From positions 1 through 64,000 of the forward strand of contig CANLCJ010000023.1 of assembly GCA_947489085.1 (NCBI GenBank): DNA of 64,000 nt, given 5' to 3'. The translations under genes were made by a program, and so were the position numbers. Shown in pieces: positions 17,232-25,679 of the stretch (positions are counted from its first letter, which is position 1; each line of letters starts with the position of its first letter). This DNA is from an uncultured Flavobacteriaceae bacterium. Its GTDB lineage: Bacteria > Bacteroidota > Bacteroidia > Flavobacteriales > Flavobacteriaceae. The notes under the pieces are model-generated. The model ran no database searches and was not told the origin of the DNA. It saw only the letters and a list, made by a program, of their open reading frames with translations.

Positions 17232-18194
17232 ATGAAAAAACTAGTGTTTGTAATCGGTTTACTTTTTATGCTGCACGCCTGTAAGCAAGAGCATACTCTT
17301 GAAAACAACATCGCAGCTATAGATACTAAGGTTACAATAGAGCGTTTCGACCAAATTTTGGCTCAAGCTACAGCAGATAACTTACCTGAAATTAGAGCAG
17401 AATATCCGTTTATGTTTTCTGGAACGGATAAAGATTCTCTATGGCTCTCTCGAAATAAAGATACCATACAACAAGAATTGGTAGCAGAGGTAAACGCCAC
17501 GTATAAAACGACGGCAGCTTTACAGAAAGATATTGTATCCTTGTTTAACCACATAAAATATTATTTTCCAGAATTTCAACCTCCACGAATTATTACAACC
17601 ACCTCTATGGTAGATTATAGAAATAGTGTAATTGTTACAGAGGGTTTAGCGTTAATAGCTTTAGATACTTATTTAGGGAAAGACCATCGTTTTTACGAGG
17701 GCATACAAAAATTTATACGGGAAAACTTCGAGGCACACCAAATAACAGTAGACCTTTCTAAAGCTTACGCAGACCGTTACATATACCAAGAAGAACGGAG
17801 AACGTTACTAGATGAAATGGTATACTACGGCAAGCAATTGTATTTTAGTGCCACAATGCTGCCACACAAAACGGCAGAGCAACATATAGGTTATACACCA
17901 GAGCAATTGGAATGGGCAAAATTAAACGAGCATTACATTTGGCGATATTTTGTTGAAAGAGAATTGCTGTTTAGTACAGATACCAAGCTGCCAGTGCGCT
18001 TTATTAAACCAGCCCCTTTTAGTAAATTTTATCTTGCTGAAATAGATGGCGATTCCCCAGGGAAAATAGGGCAGTACATTGGTTGGCAAATTGTAAATGC
18101 TTATATGGCGCATAACGAGGTCTCTTTAAAAGACATGTTAAAAACAAAACCGAAAGTAATTTTCGATAATTCTAAATTTAAACCCCGTAAATAA
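17232..18194 (+). CDS. gldB: Gliding motility lipoprotein GldB
   Basis: A 320-residue lipoprotein with a signal peptide ending in LLFMLHAC, the Cys being the predicted lipidation site. The sequence that follows matches the GldB family over its length, for instance VTIERFDQILA, FYEGIQKFIRENF and a C-terminal AYMAHNEVSLKDML segment. GldB is required for gliding and T9SS-related functions in Flavobacterium johnsoniae, where it also lies next to gldC. The stop codon overlaps the gldC start (TAATG), so the pair is translationally coupled. Its biochemical activity is not established. Confidence 0.93.
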   Translation: MKKLVFVIGLLFMLHACKQEHTLENNIAAIDTKVTIERFDQILAQATADNLPEIRAEYPFMFSGTDKDSLWLSRNKDTIQQELVAEVNATYKTTAALQKDIVSLFNHIKYYFPEFQPPRIITTTSMVDYRNSVIVTEGLALIALDTYLGKDHRFYEGIQKFIRENFEAHQITVDLSKAYADRYIYQEERRTLLDEMVYYGKQLYFSATMLPHKTAEQHIGYTPEQLEWAKLNEHYIWRYFVERELLFSTDTKLPVRFIKPAPFSKFYLAEIDGDSPGKIGQYIGWQIVNAYMAHNEVSLKDMLKTKPKVIFDNSKFKPRK

Positions 18195-18529
18195 TGGCAA
18201 AAACCATACAATCTAAAATTGAATTAAACGTTGAGCTAGATGAAAACCGTGTTCCTGAAAAATTATCTTGGACGGCTCAAGATGGCGGTATTTCTAACGA
18301 GGAAGCTAAAGCTATGATGTTGTCTGTTTGGGATGATAAGGCTAAGGAAATGTTACGTATAGATTTATGGACTAAAGATATGCCTGTAGACGATATGAAA
18401 ATATTTTTTCACCAAACGTTGTTGGCTATGGCCAATACTTTTCAAAGGGCCACACAAGATGAAAAAATGACAGCAAGTATGAAAGATTTTTGCGATTATT
18501 TTGCTGAAAAATTAGAGCTTAAAAAATAG
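18194..18529 (+). CDS. gldC: Gliding motility protein GldC
   Basis: A 111-residue soluble protein without a signal peptide. Recognisable GldC features are the N-terminal SKIELNVELDENRVPEKL, the WTAQDGG segment and DDMKIFFHQTLLAMANTF. It overlaps the gldB stop by one base. Loss of the homologue reduces gliding in F. johnsoniae, but its molecular role is unknown. It converges on the deformylase-like gene, with only ten bases between the stops. Confidence 0.93.
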   Translation: MAKTIQSKIELNVELDENRVPEKLSWTAQDGGISNEEAKAMMLSVWDDKAKEMLRIDLWTKDMPVDDMKIFFHQTLLAMANTFQRATQDEKMTASMKDFCDYFAEKLELKK

Positions 18530-18539
18530 GCAGGAAGTA

Positions 18540-19196
18540 TTACTGTTGTAGAGTGTTTGCGATGTCTCTCTGTAAGTGGTCGAGGTAGAGAATGCCATTT
18601 AAATGGTCTATTTCGTGTTGAAAGATAACAGCGGTAAACCCAGAAACGCTTTCGGTAAGCTGTTTGTTTTCTAGTGTGTGGTAGGTTAGCAAGATGTTTT
18701 CGGCACGCGTGTTTAAAGTCTCAGACCTGTTTGGTATAGACAAACAGCCTTCCTTTACGGTTTGCTTGCTTTTAGAGTAATTCTCTATTTTAGGGTTTAA
18801 ATAAACTTCAAAAGGAAAATCTGGCTTATCGAAACGTTGTACCCAAATAATTTGTTTTAAAACCCCAACTTGGGGTGCAGCTATGCCCACGCCCATAGAA
18901 GCACTGTCTGTAACGGTAGCATACAAACGTTTTATAAAGTTACGCAGCACAATGTTGTTCTTATCTGGAATTACAGTGCTGCTTTTTTGCCTTAAAACTA
19001 AAGAATCCTTTTTTTGAGTAATTTTTAGAACCCGCATGGGTTTTAAATGGTCTGCACTCATAATAAGTTTTGCAGTTGTTTTGGAAAACCCAGTTTCTGT
19101 AATATTTTTAGAACTTGAACAGCTGGTAAATAGCAGCAGTACAAGTGTAACAACAAGAGTAATAGTTTTTATGTAAACCATTTTTACACCTACCAT
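18540..19196 (-). CDS. def: Lipoprotein-type peptide deformylase
   Basis: A protein of up to 218 residues with all three deformylase motifs: GVGIAAPQVG, EGCLSIP (metal ligand Cys151) and QHEIDHLNG (His194, Glu195, His198). The enzyme would remove formyl from N-formylmethionyl peptides using Fe2+ or Zn2+. What is unusual is the N-terminus: a hydrophobic segment ending LLLFTSC with Cys26 followed by SSSK, a lipoprotein signal. This implies anchoring outside the cytoplasm. A second ATG at 19181 gives an even better signal peptide. It overlaps the rodA stop and is the last gene of the elongasome operon. A housekeeping cytoplasmic deformylase is expected elsewhere. Confidence 0.88.
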   Translation of the reverse strand: MVGVKMVYIKTITLVVTLVLLLFTSCSSSKNITETGFSKTTAKLIMSADHLKPMRVLKITQKKDSLVLRQKSSTVIPDKNNIVLRNFIKRLYATVTDSASMGVGIAAPQVGVLKQIIWVQRFDKPDFPFEVYLNPKIENYSKSKQTVKEGCLSIPNRSETLNTRAENILLTYHTLENKQLTESVSGFTAVIFQHEIDHLNGILYLDHLQRDIANTLQQ

Positions 19197-20467
19197 TCGT
19201 TAATACGGTTAGAGTCTAACTTAATAAAAATAAATAAAAGAATGGTAAATGCCCAAAGCCCCGAACCGCCGTAACTAAACATGGGTAGCGGTATACCTAT
19301 GGTAGGTATTAGCCCCATAACCATACCTATGTTTATTAAAAAATGAATAAAGATAATTGCAGCAACACAATAGCCATAAACTCTGCTAAATTGTGTTTTT
19401 TGAAGTTCTGCCAAATGTAAAATACGCAGTATGAGCAAAACAAAAAGCAAAACAACAATGCCAGATCCTAAAAAGCCCCATTCTTCTCCTACTGTACTAA
19501 AAATATAGTCGGTATGTTGTTCGGGTACAAACTTTCCTGTAGTTCTTGTGCCTTCCAAAAAGCCTCTGCCTAGAAATCCACCAGAGCTAATGGCTTTTTC
19601 AGATTCGTTGAGGTTATAAGCAAATGTACGTTTCATTTGTTCCAGCTTTTCAGGATCTTTTTCTAGACGAAGCCATAAACTTATACGGTCTTGTTGGTGT
19701 GGTTTTAAAATACTTTCATAGAAAAATTTAATGCCGAATGCCAAAACACAACCAAAGGTAATAATGCCAAGCGTTTGTAGTAATGTAACTTTTTTTCTGT
19801 TGAAATAATAGAAAATCAATATTAAAACGGAAACACCAGAAGCTACAACCAAAGCGCCAAATTTTAGAGCCAAAACAGCTATAATAACCACAAATAGGCC
19901 TGTGTAAAGGTATATTTGAGACAAGCCTTCTCTGTACAATACAAATATAAAGGCCGCATAAACTATTGTACTTCCAGTGTCGTTTTGTAACAGTACCAGA
20001 AATGCAGGCAATGCAATTATGGTAAAGGTTTGTAGCTGGTCTTTTAGCCTATTAATGTCTGTATTTAAATCGCTTACAAATTTAGCCACAGCCAGCGCAG
20101 TTGCTGCTTTGGCAAACTCACTGGGCTGTATGGTAAACCCGCCTATGCCATACCAAGAGGTAGCACCATTTACGTTTTTTCCAAACAGAAAAAGACCTAC
20201 TAAGGAGAGCATGGAAACAATATATATAACACTAGAAAACCGCTCGTAAAACTTTGTGTCTAAAGCCAATAAGGTTATAATAATGCCAAAAGTTAACACT
20301 ATAAAAACAAGCTGTTTGCCGTAAGGTTGAGCTGTATCGAAATAATGGATAGCGTCTCCTGTTTGCGAAGCCGATAAAATATTAAGCCAGCCAAAACCAA
20401 CCAACACTAAAAATATAAGTATAGTTATCCAATCGAATCTATAATGTTTGTTTGTATTTCTAAGCAT
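19190..20467 (-). CDS. rodA: RodA, SEDS peptidoglycan glycosyltransferase
   Basis: A 425-residue polytopic membrane protein of the SEDS family that polymerises lipid II during lateral wall growth together with PBP2. About ten hydrophobic segments are visible. Family motifs include GGFTIQPSEFAKAATALAVAKF, TDYIFSTVGEEWGFLGS, and the C-terminal IGIPLPMFSYGGSGL. It shares its first base with the last base of mrdA and overlaps the deformylase gene by seven bases, so it sits inside a tightly coupled operon. Confidence 0.96.
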   Translation of the reverse strand: MLRNTNKHYRFDWITILIFLVLVGFGWLNILSASQTGDAIHYFDTAQPYGKQLVFIVLTFGIIITLLALDTKFYERFSSVIYIVSMLSLVGLFLFGKNVNGATSWYGIGGFTIQPSEFAKAATALAVAKFVSDLNTDINRLKDQLQTFTIIALPAFLVLLQNDTGSTIVYAAFIFVLYREGLSQIYLYTGLFVVIIAVLALKFGALVVASGVSVLILIFYYFNRKKVTLLQTLGIITFGCVLAFGIKFFYESILKPHQQDRISLWLRLEKDPEKLEQMKRTFAYNLNESEKAISSGGFLGRGFLEGTRTTGKFVPEQHTDYIFSTVGEEWGFLGSGIVVLLFVLLILRILHLAELQKTQFSRVYGYCVAAIIFIHFLINIGMVMGLIPTIGIPLPMFSYGGSGLWAFTILLFIFIKLDSNRINEW

Positions 20468-22404
20468 TAATTTACAACTGTATTTAAATTTTTTAAGCGT
20501 TGTTTTAGTTTGTAATACTCTTGTTCTTCTACAATTTGCAATTGTGTACGCCCATTTATAGCAAATGGTTTACCAGAATAAGGCTTGGCGTACTCGTTTT
20601 CTAAACTGTGTTTTAATAACCACTCCTCAAGATCTGTTCTGGTAATGTGGCCTCTAATGTGCTTTTCTATCATTAAACTGGCTACTTTACCAGCAAAGCG
20701 GCTACCCCAATAGCCATTTTCAACAAAAACAGCAATTGCTATTTTAGGATCGTCTTTTGGTGCGAATGCCACAAAAATAGAGTGGTCTGTAAGCTGTGTT
20801 CTTACACTGTCTATAATGGCAAAATTTTCTACAGTACCCGTCTTACCACAAATATCGATACCCTTTACCTGCAAAAATTTAGCAGTACCATTGGTATATA
20901 CCCTATGCATGCCTTCTATTACAGGTTCGAAATGAGGCCTGTCTATAGTGGTGTACTTTGGAGTTGTAAAAAAACGAGGTATCGTATCGTTTTGTATGGA
21001 TTTAATAATATGGGGTGTATAGTAAAAACCTCTGTTGGCTATACCAGCCGTCATGTTTGCCAGTTGTATGGGGGTGGTGGCTACTTCTCCTTGGCCAATG
21101 GCATTAGATATGGTATAGGTGGAATAAAACGTTTTAGGGTAAATATGTTGGTAGTAGGCTCGATCTGGAATACGCCCTTTTTGGCCAACAAATAAATCGT
21201 TGTTTAAAAAGCTACCTAAACCAAAGCTTTTAGCATGTTTGCTCCAAGTGTCTATACCTTCAGAAGCATTACCGTTTTTATCTAAAATTTTTCGGTAGGT
21301 TGTAGCAAAATAAGCGTTACAAGATTCTTGTATGCCAGAGGTTAAATCATTACGTCTGCCCCTGTAACAGTGGCATTTCATAAACCGATTTCCGTATTTA
21401 TAACCTGCATAACAAGTCACCTTATCATCTTTAGTAATAACACCTTCTTGTAAGCCAATCAAGGCATTCATAAGCTTAAAAGGCGAACCAGGTTCGTAAA
21501 CACCTTGCAAACTCCTATTAAATAAGGGTTTGGCAATAGAATCGTTATAAAGCTTGGTAAAGTTTTTAGACCGTTCTCTACCAATTAAAATATTAGGGTC
21601 GTAAGTAGGAGCTGCAACCATAGCTAAAATTTCGCCTGTAGCAGGTTCTATAGCAATTACCCCACCGCGCTTATTTTCCATTAACAATTCGCCATAAGCT
21701 TGCAATTTGGCATCTATGGTTATGGTAATGTCTTTACCTTGCTCAGGGAGTGTATCGTATTTCCCTTCTTTATAGGGGCCAATATCTCTGTTAAAACGGT
21801 CTTTTTGTATCAATTTAATACCTTTTCTGCCTCTTAAAATAGCTTCATAAGACGCCTCAACACCTTGCTTGCCTTTTAAATCGCCTAATTGGTAATAAGG
21901 GTCTCTTTTAATATCTCTGTTATTAACCTCTCCAATATCACCTAAAACATTAGCACCAATGGTGGTTTGGTATTTTCTTAAAGGCCTTTTCTGTATGTAA
22001 AACCCTTTGTATTTTCGCATTTTTTCTTGAAGAACGGCATAATCTTCTTTAGAAAGCTGGGGTACAAAAGGCGAGGCTAACCTTGTAGAGTAACGTTTAG
22101 CGCGTTGTAATTTTTTTTGGTAAGTTGCTTTAGATATTTTTAGCAAATTACAAAACTCTTCAACGTTAAAACTATCTACCTCTCGTGGTATAACCATAAC
22201 ATCGTAAGAGGGTTGGTTACCAACTAAAAGCGCACCGTTCCTGTCGTAAACAAATCCTCGTTTAGGGTAATTCCAAACTTTTCTAAGCGCATTATCTTCG
22301 TATAAACTGTTAGAAGTACCTTTATAGATTTGCAGGTAAAACAATCTGCCTATAAACGTTACTCCAGTAAGAATAACTAATAAAAATAAAAGAAGTTGTC
22401 TCAT
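20467..22404 (-). CDS. mrdA: Penicillin-binding protein 2 (elongation transpeptidase)
   Basis: A 645-residue class B penicillin-binding protein with an N-terminal membrane anchor (about residues 5-25), a pedestal domain and a transpeptidase domain. The active-site triad of motifs is complete: EPGSPFKLMN (SxxK serine), ESCNAYF (SxN) and CGKTGTVEN (KTG). It cross-links peptidoglycan in the periplasm as the partner of RodA. It overlaps mreD by four bases. Order and spacing match the conserved Bacteroidota elongasome cluster. Confidence 0.97.
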   Translation of the reverse strand: MRQLLLFLLVILTGVTFIGRLFYLQIYKGTSNSLYEDNALRKVWNYPKRGFVYDRNGALLVGNQPSYDVMVIPREVDSFNVEEFCNLLKISKATYQKKLQRAKRYSTRLASPFVPQLSKEDYAVLQEKMRKYKGFYIQKRPLRKYQTTIGANVLGDIGEVNNRDIKRDPYYQLGDLKGKQGVEASYEAILRGRKGIKLIQKDRFNRDIGPYKEGKYDTLPEQGKDITITIDAKLQAYGELLMENKRGGVIAIEPATGEILAMVAAPTYDPNILIGRERSKNFTKLYNDSIAKPLFNRSLQGVYEPGSPFKLMNALIGLQEGVITKDDKVTCYAGYKYGNRFMKCHCYRGRRNDLTSGIQESCNAYFATTYRKILDKNGNASEGIDTWSKHAKSFGLGSFLNNDLFVGQKGRIPDRAYYQHIYPKTFYSTYTISNAIGQGEVATTPIQLANMTAGIANRGFYYTPHIIKSIQNDTIPRFFTTPKYTTIDRPHFEPVIEGMHRVYTNGTAKFLQVKGIDICGKTGTVENFAIIDSVRTQLTDHSIFVAFAPKDDPKIAIAVFVENGYWGSRFAGKVASLMIEKHIRGHITRTDLEEWLLKHSLENEYAKPYSGKPFAINGRTQLQIVEEQEYYKLKQRLKNLNTVVN

Positions 22405-22907
22405 TGTGTTTTACGGCTAAAAATAACAGAAATTAATAGTAACATTAAGATAGTGAAACTACTAGAGAATAACGTTTTTTGAAGGATGTGTAGTATTCTC
22501 GTAGCACTAAAAATTTCTAAAGTAAATAAAACAAAATGATGTATTAGGGTTAATAGTGTTGTATAAATAAATTTTGCACCAAAATCTGTATTATCGAATT
22601 TTACATGGTTGTGCTCGTACAGCGTACCGAAAGCAGATTTTAAAAAGCCGGGCCTTAAATAAGCTATGGTTACTGCTGCCGCGGCATGTATGCCTCCAGA
22701 GTCTGAGAAAAGGTCTACTGCTAAACCTAAAAAAAAGCTGGTAACCATAAACACCACTCTACTGTTGTTTGTAGGGTAAAAAATAACAAACAAAATATAG
22801 ACGTAAGGGTTTATATAGCCTAAAAAGTTAATGTGATTAAACAGGGTAACTTGAAGTATAACAAGTAGTATAAATTTAAAGCTATGTTTTGTGGTTATAC
22901 TATTCAT
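22401..22907 (-). CDS. mreD: Rod shape-determining protein MreD
   Basis: A 168-residue membrane protein with four to five hydrophobic helices (for example LVILQVTLFNHINFLGYI and VVFMVTSFFLGLAVDLF). MreD sequences are weakly conserved. The assignment rests on length, topology, the GLAVDLFSDSGGIHAAA segment, and position between mreC and mrdA with overlaps of eight and four bases. It bridges MreC and the transpeptidase complex in the inner membrane. Confidence 0.92.
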   Translation of the reverse strand: MNSITTKHSFKFILLVILQVTLFNHINFLGYINPYVYILFVIFYPTNNSRVVFMVTSFFLGLAVDLFSDSGGIHAAAAVTIAYLRPGFLKSAFGTLYEHNHVKFDNTDFGAKFIYTTLLTLIHHFVLFTLEIFSATRILHILQKTLFSSSFTILMLLLISVIFSRKTQ

Positions 22908-23712
22908 TAGCGGCTTCTAATAACGAGTCTATTTCTGTTTTATCCATATTTTTTATAATATAAACGTGTTCTATATTCGTCATGTCGTTAAATAGTTTTA
23001 CGTCTATACTATAAAAGTTCTCTGTGGCATCTAAAGTTTTGTTTATAACAGTGCCAACAGGAATATTTTTAGGGAAAATGGAAGAACGCCCAGACGTTAC
23101 AATAGAGTCGCCCACTAAAACAGGCGCTGTTTTTTCCACGTCGGTTAGCTGTATAATGTTTGGCGATTTTCCATTCCAAGTAAGCGAACCAAAATGGCTT
23201 GTCTTCTTCAATTTTGCACTTATTCTACTCTTAGAATTTAAAATAGAAATTACGGTGGCATAATTTCCAGAAATATGATCTATAATACCAATAATACCCA
23301 AAGAAGATGTTACACCAAAATCTTCTTTTATGCTATCGTTTACGCCTTTGTTTATTAGTAAAAAGTTATTTGCAGCATTGTAACTGTTTCTAATAACTTC
23401 TGCGTTGGTAAGCTTATAATTTACGTTTGTGTTTAGATTGGTAGTACTGGTGTCTTTATAAGCGTTAAATAAAAGCTGATTTAAACGTTTGTTTTCTTCT
23501 GCAAGAATAACATTTTGAGATTTTAAATTGAAATAAGCACTTACACCATTAGCGGTATTGTATATGCTGCCCGTTACAAAGTTGGCAGAATTGATAAACT
23601 TACTGCGATGGTAAGAATGCGATTGAATGGTAAATAATATAGAAATGCCAAAGAGTAATAAGAACAACAAAAAGTTTTTATTCCTTATTATGAAATTAAG
23701 AATTTGTTGCAT
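22900..23712 (-). CDS. mreC: Rod shape-determining protein MreC
   Basis: A 270-residue bitopic protein with one N-terminal transmembrane helix (about residues 13-30), a coiled-coil (about 60-90, LKSQNVILAEENKRLNQLLF), then the paired beta-barrel periplasmic domain (GVTSSLGIIGIIDHISGNYATVISILN, VVTSGRSSIFPKNIPVGTV-like pattern). MreC organises the elongasome by binding PBP2. It starts ten bases after mreB ends and overlaps mreD. Confidence 0.95.
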   Translation of the reverse strand: MQQILNFIIRNKNFLLFLLLFGISILFTIQSHSYHRSKFINSANFVTGSIYNTANGVSAYFNLKSQNVILAEENKRLNQLLFNAYKDTSTTNLNTNVNYKLTNAEVIRNSYNAANNFLLINKGVNDSIKEDFGVTSSLGIIGIIDHISGNYATVISILNSKSRISAKLKKTSHFGSLTWNGKSPNIIQLTDVEKTAPVLVGDSIVTSGRSSIFPKNIPVGTVINKTLDATENFYSIDVKLFNDMTNIEHVYIIKNMDKTEIDSLLEAANE

Positions 23713-23722
23713 GTTTTAGCCT

Positions 23723-24751
23723 CTATTTTATCAATACACTTTTATATTTTGGTAAGTTTTTTAGTGTGATGCCTGTACCACGCACTACGGCACGTAAAGG
23801 GTCTTCGGCAATGTAAACAGGCAGGTCTGTTTTTTGAGACAAGCGTTGGTCTAAACCACGTAGCATAGAGCCACCACCCGCTAAGTAAATTCCTGTATTG
23901 TAAATGTCGGCCGCCAATTCTGGAGGAGTTTGCCCCAAGGTTTCCATAACAGCATCTTCTATACGCAAAATCGATTTATCCAGAGCTTTTGCAATTTCTC
24001 GGTAGGATATAGAAACCTGTTTTGGTTTACCCGTAAGCAAATCACGACCTTGAACGCTCATGTCCTCTGGTGCTAATTCCAAATCTTCGGTAGCTGCACC
24101 AATCTGTATTTTAATTTTTTCTGCGGTACGCTCTCCAACATACAAGTTGTGTTGCGTACGCATGTAATACACAATATCGTTAGTAAATACGTCTCCCGCA
24201 ATTTTAACAGATTTATCGCAAACAATACCGCCAAGAGCTATAACAGCAATCTCGGTAGTACCACCACCTATATCTACCACCATGTTTCCTTTAGGTTGTG
24301 TAATGTCTACGCCAATACCAATAGCAGCAGCCATTGGCTCGTGTATTAGGTATACTTCTTTACCATTTACACGTTCGGCACTTTCTTTTACCGCACGCAT
24401 TTCTACTTCTGTAATTCCAGAAGGAATACAAATTACCATACGTAGCGCTGGAGTAAAAAAGCGTTTTTTTAATGCAGGGATGTTTTTTATAAACATACTA
24501 ATCATTTGCTCGGAAGCATCAAAATCTGCAATAACACCATCTTTTAAAGGGCGAATGGTTTTAATGTTTTCGTGGGTTTTGCCTTGCATTAAGCTGGCTT
24601 CTTGGCCAACAGCTATAATTTTCCCAGAGACTCTATCTCTTGCAACAATAGATGGGGCATCTACCACAACTTTGTCATTATGAATAATTAAAGTATTTGC
24701 TGTACCTAAATCGATGGCAATATCCTCGGTTAAGAAATCAAAAAAACCCAT
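23723..24751 (-). CDS. mreB: Rod shape-determining actin-like protein MreB
   Basis: A 342-residue bacterial actin that forms membrane-associated filaments guiding lateral wall synthesis. Nucleotide-binding motifs are visible: phosphate-1 IDLGTANTLI near the start, GNMVVDIGGGTTEIAV (phosphate-2) and IYLAGGGSMLRGLD (adenosine motif). ITEVEMRAVKESAE and LIHEPMAAAIGIG are typical MreB signatures. It is the first gene of the mreBCD-mrdA-rodA-def unit. The usual Bacteroidota neighbour purH is displaced by about 5 kb here. Confidence 0.98.
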   Translation of the reverse strand: MGFFDFLTEDIAIDLGTANTLIIHNDKVVVDAPSIVARDRVSGKIIAVGQEASLMQGKTHENIKTIRPLKDGVIADFDASEQMISMFIKNIPALKKRFFTPALRMVICIPSGITEVEMRAVKESAERVNGKEVYLIHEPMAAAIGIGVDITQPKGNMVVDIGGGTTEIAVIALGGIVCDKSVKIAGDVFTNDIVYYMRTQHNLYVGERTAEKIKIQIGAATEDLELAPEDMSVQGRDLLTGKPKQVSISYREIAKALDKSILRIEDAVMETLGQTPPELAADIYNTGIYLAGGGSMLRGLDQRLSQKTDLPVYIAEDPLRAVVRGTGITLKNLPKYKSVLIK

Positions 24752-25169
24752 TGGCTATTAGTAGTTTTAAAACGAATCCCGTAAAAGTAATAAAAGTTAG
24801 TAAATATTTAAGGATATCATATTCAAAATGCTAATATAAAAGCAGTTTGTCTAATTTGTGTTTAGGCATCTATTTTTACTTTGTTTAAAAACAAAGTATT
24901 TTAAAATTTAAAAATCTATTATAGAGCTTAATAACAATGCTTTTTAAACTAATTTTGGTTTTAGGAATACATGCGGATGTATAATTACTTTAAAAGCGTT
25001 AATAGAATGCTATTTTATAGAGTCTAATTGTGTTTTATAAGTTTATTCCCATTAAAATTGAATTAATTATCATAAATCTAAAGTGTTTTTTATGTTTTTG
25101 TGCGTAATTATCAAAATTATTATTTACTTAGGGGCATTAACCTTAATAATTAATTAAAATAGATTAAAA
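24752..25169. other. AT-rich spacer between mreB and an orphan gene
   Basis: No gene or structural RNA is recognised. The spacer is visibly richer in A/T than the flanking genes and must hold divergent promoters. A near-consensus TACTTTTA on the minus strand lies just upstream of mreB. Confidence 0.5.
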
Positions 25170-25613
25170 ATGAGTACAACCAATTCAGAAATTAAACCAC
25201 CAGGAGTAAAAGTGCCACATGATAGTGTAAGCGTAAAAAAATTAGATGATGCACAAATTACTTTCGACTTTAAAACTCCTACTACACAGCCTCTACAACC
25301 TCTTATACAAGCAAAGGGTAATGAGTGCGAAATAAAAGTGAGTGCTATTGTATTTATAGCTGCTTCGGAAAATGTAGACCCTGAAAGTATTTTCGTGACT
25401 TGTCAATCTGTAATTTCAGGTTCAGGATTACCACAGCTCGATTTGTTTATTGTTTACAACGCAGAAGAGAAAAAAGCTAAGAAGTTTCAAGGGTATCGTG
25501 TCGATATTACTTTAAAGGATGTGCCAAAAGAAATAAAACATGTTTGTGCCTTCCTTTGGGATGAGGATCCTGAGACTTCTAGAGGGACTTGGACTACTGT
25601 AATGGGAAGGTAA
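25170..25613 (+). CDS. Orphan protein of unknown function
   Basis: A 147-residue soluble protein with no signal peptide or membrane helix, and no family was recognised. The first 45 residues are polar and probably flexible (many Thr, Pro, Lys). The remainder alternates hydrophobic residues in a beta-sandwich-like pattern (ECEIKVSAIVFIAAS, LPQLDLFIVYNAEE, YRVDITLKDVPKEIKHVCAF), ending in SRGTWTTVMGR. It stands alone, with a terminator 28 bases downstream and a kinase gene after it. The coding status is supported by length, a clean ATG start and codon pattern. Confidence 0.7.
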   Translation: MSTTNSEIKPPGVKVPHDSVSVKKLDDAQITFDFKTPTTQPLQPLIQAKGNECEIKVSAIVFIAASENVDPESIFVTCQSVISGSGLPQLDLFIVYNAEEKKAKKFQGYRVDITLKDVPKEIKHVCAFLWDEDPETSRGTWTTVMGR

Positions 25614-25641
25614 TAGCGGCCTTACAGCAAAACAAAAATAG

Positions 25642-25674
25642 CCCCATGATTTTTTTAAAGTTTATGGGGTTTTT
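25642..25674 (+). terminator. Terminator after the orphan gene
   Basis: CCCCAT (25642-25647) pairs with ATGGGG (25664-25669), and flanking A and T tracts extend the stem. A T-run follows. The start codon of the kinase lies only six bases downstream, so the kinase must rely on read-through or on a promoter inside this element. Confidence 0.7.
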
Positions 25675-25679
25675 GTACA

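Noticed and set aside
17144-17311. N-terminal extension of nadE
   Set aside because: It would start upstream of the nadE promoter box, overlap gldB, and add 56 residues not found in the family.
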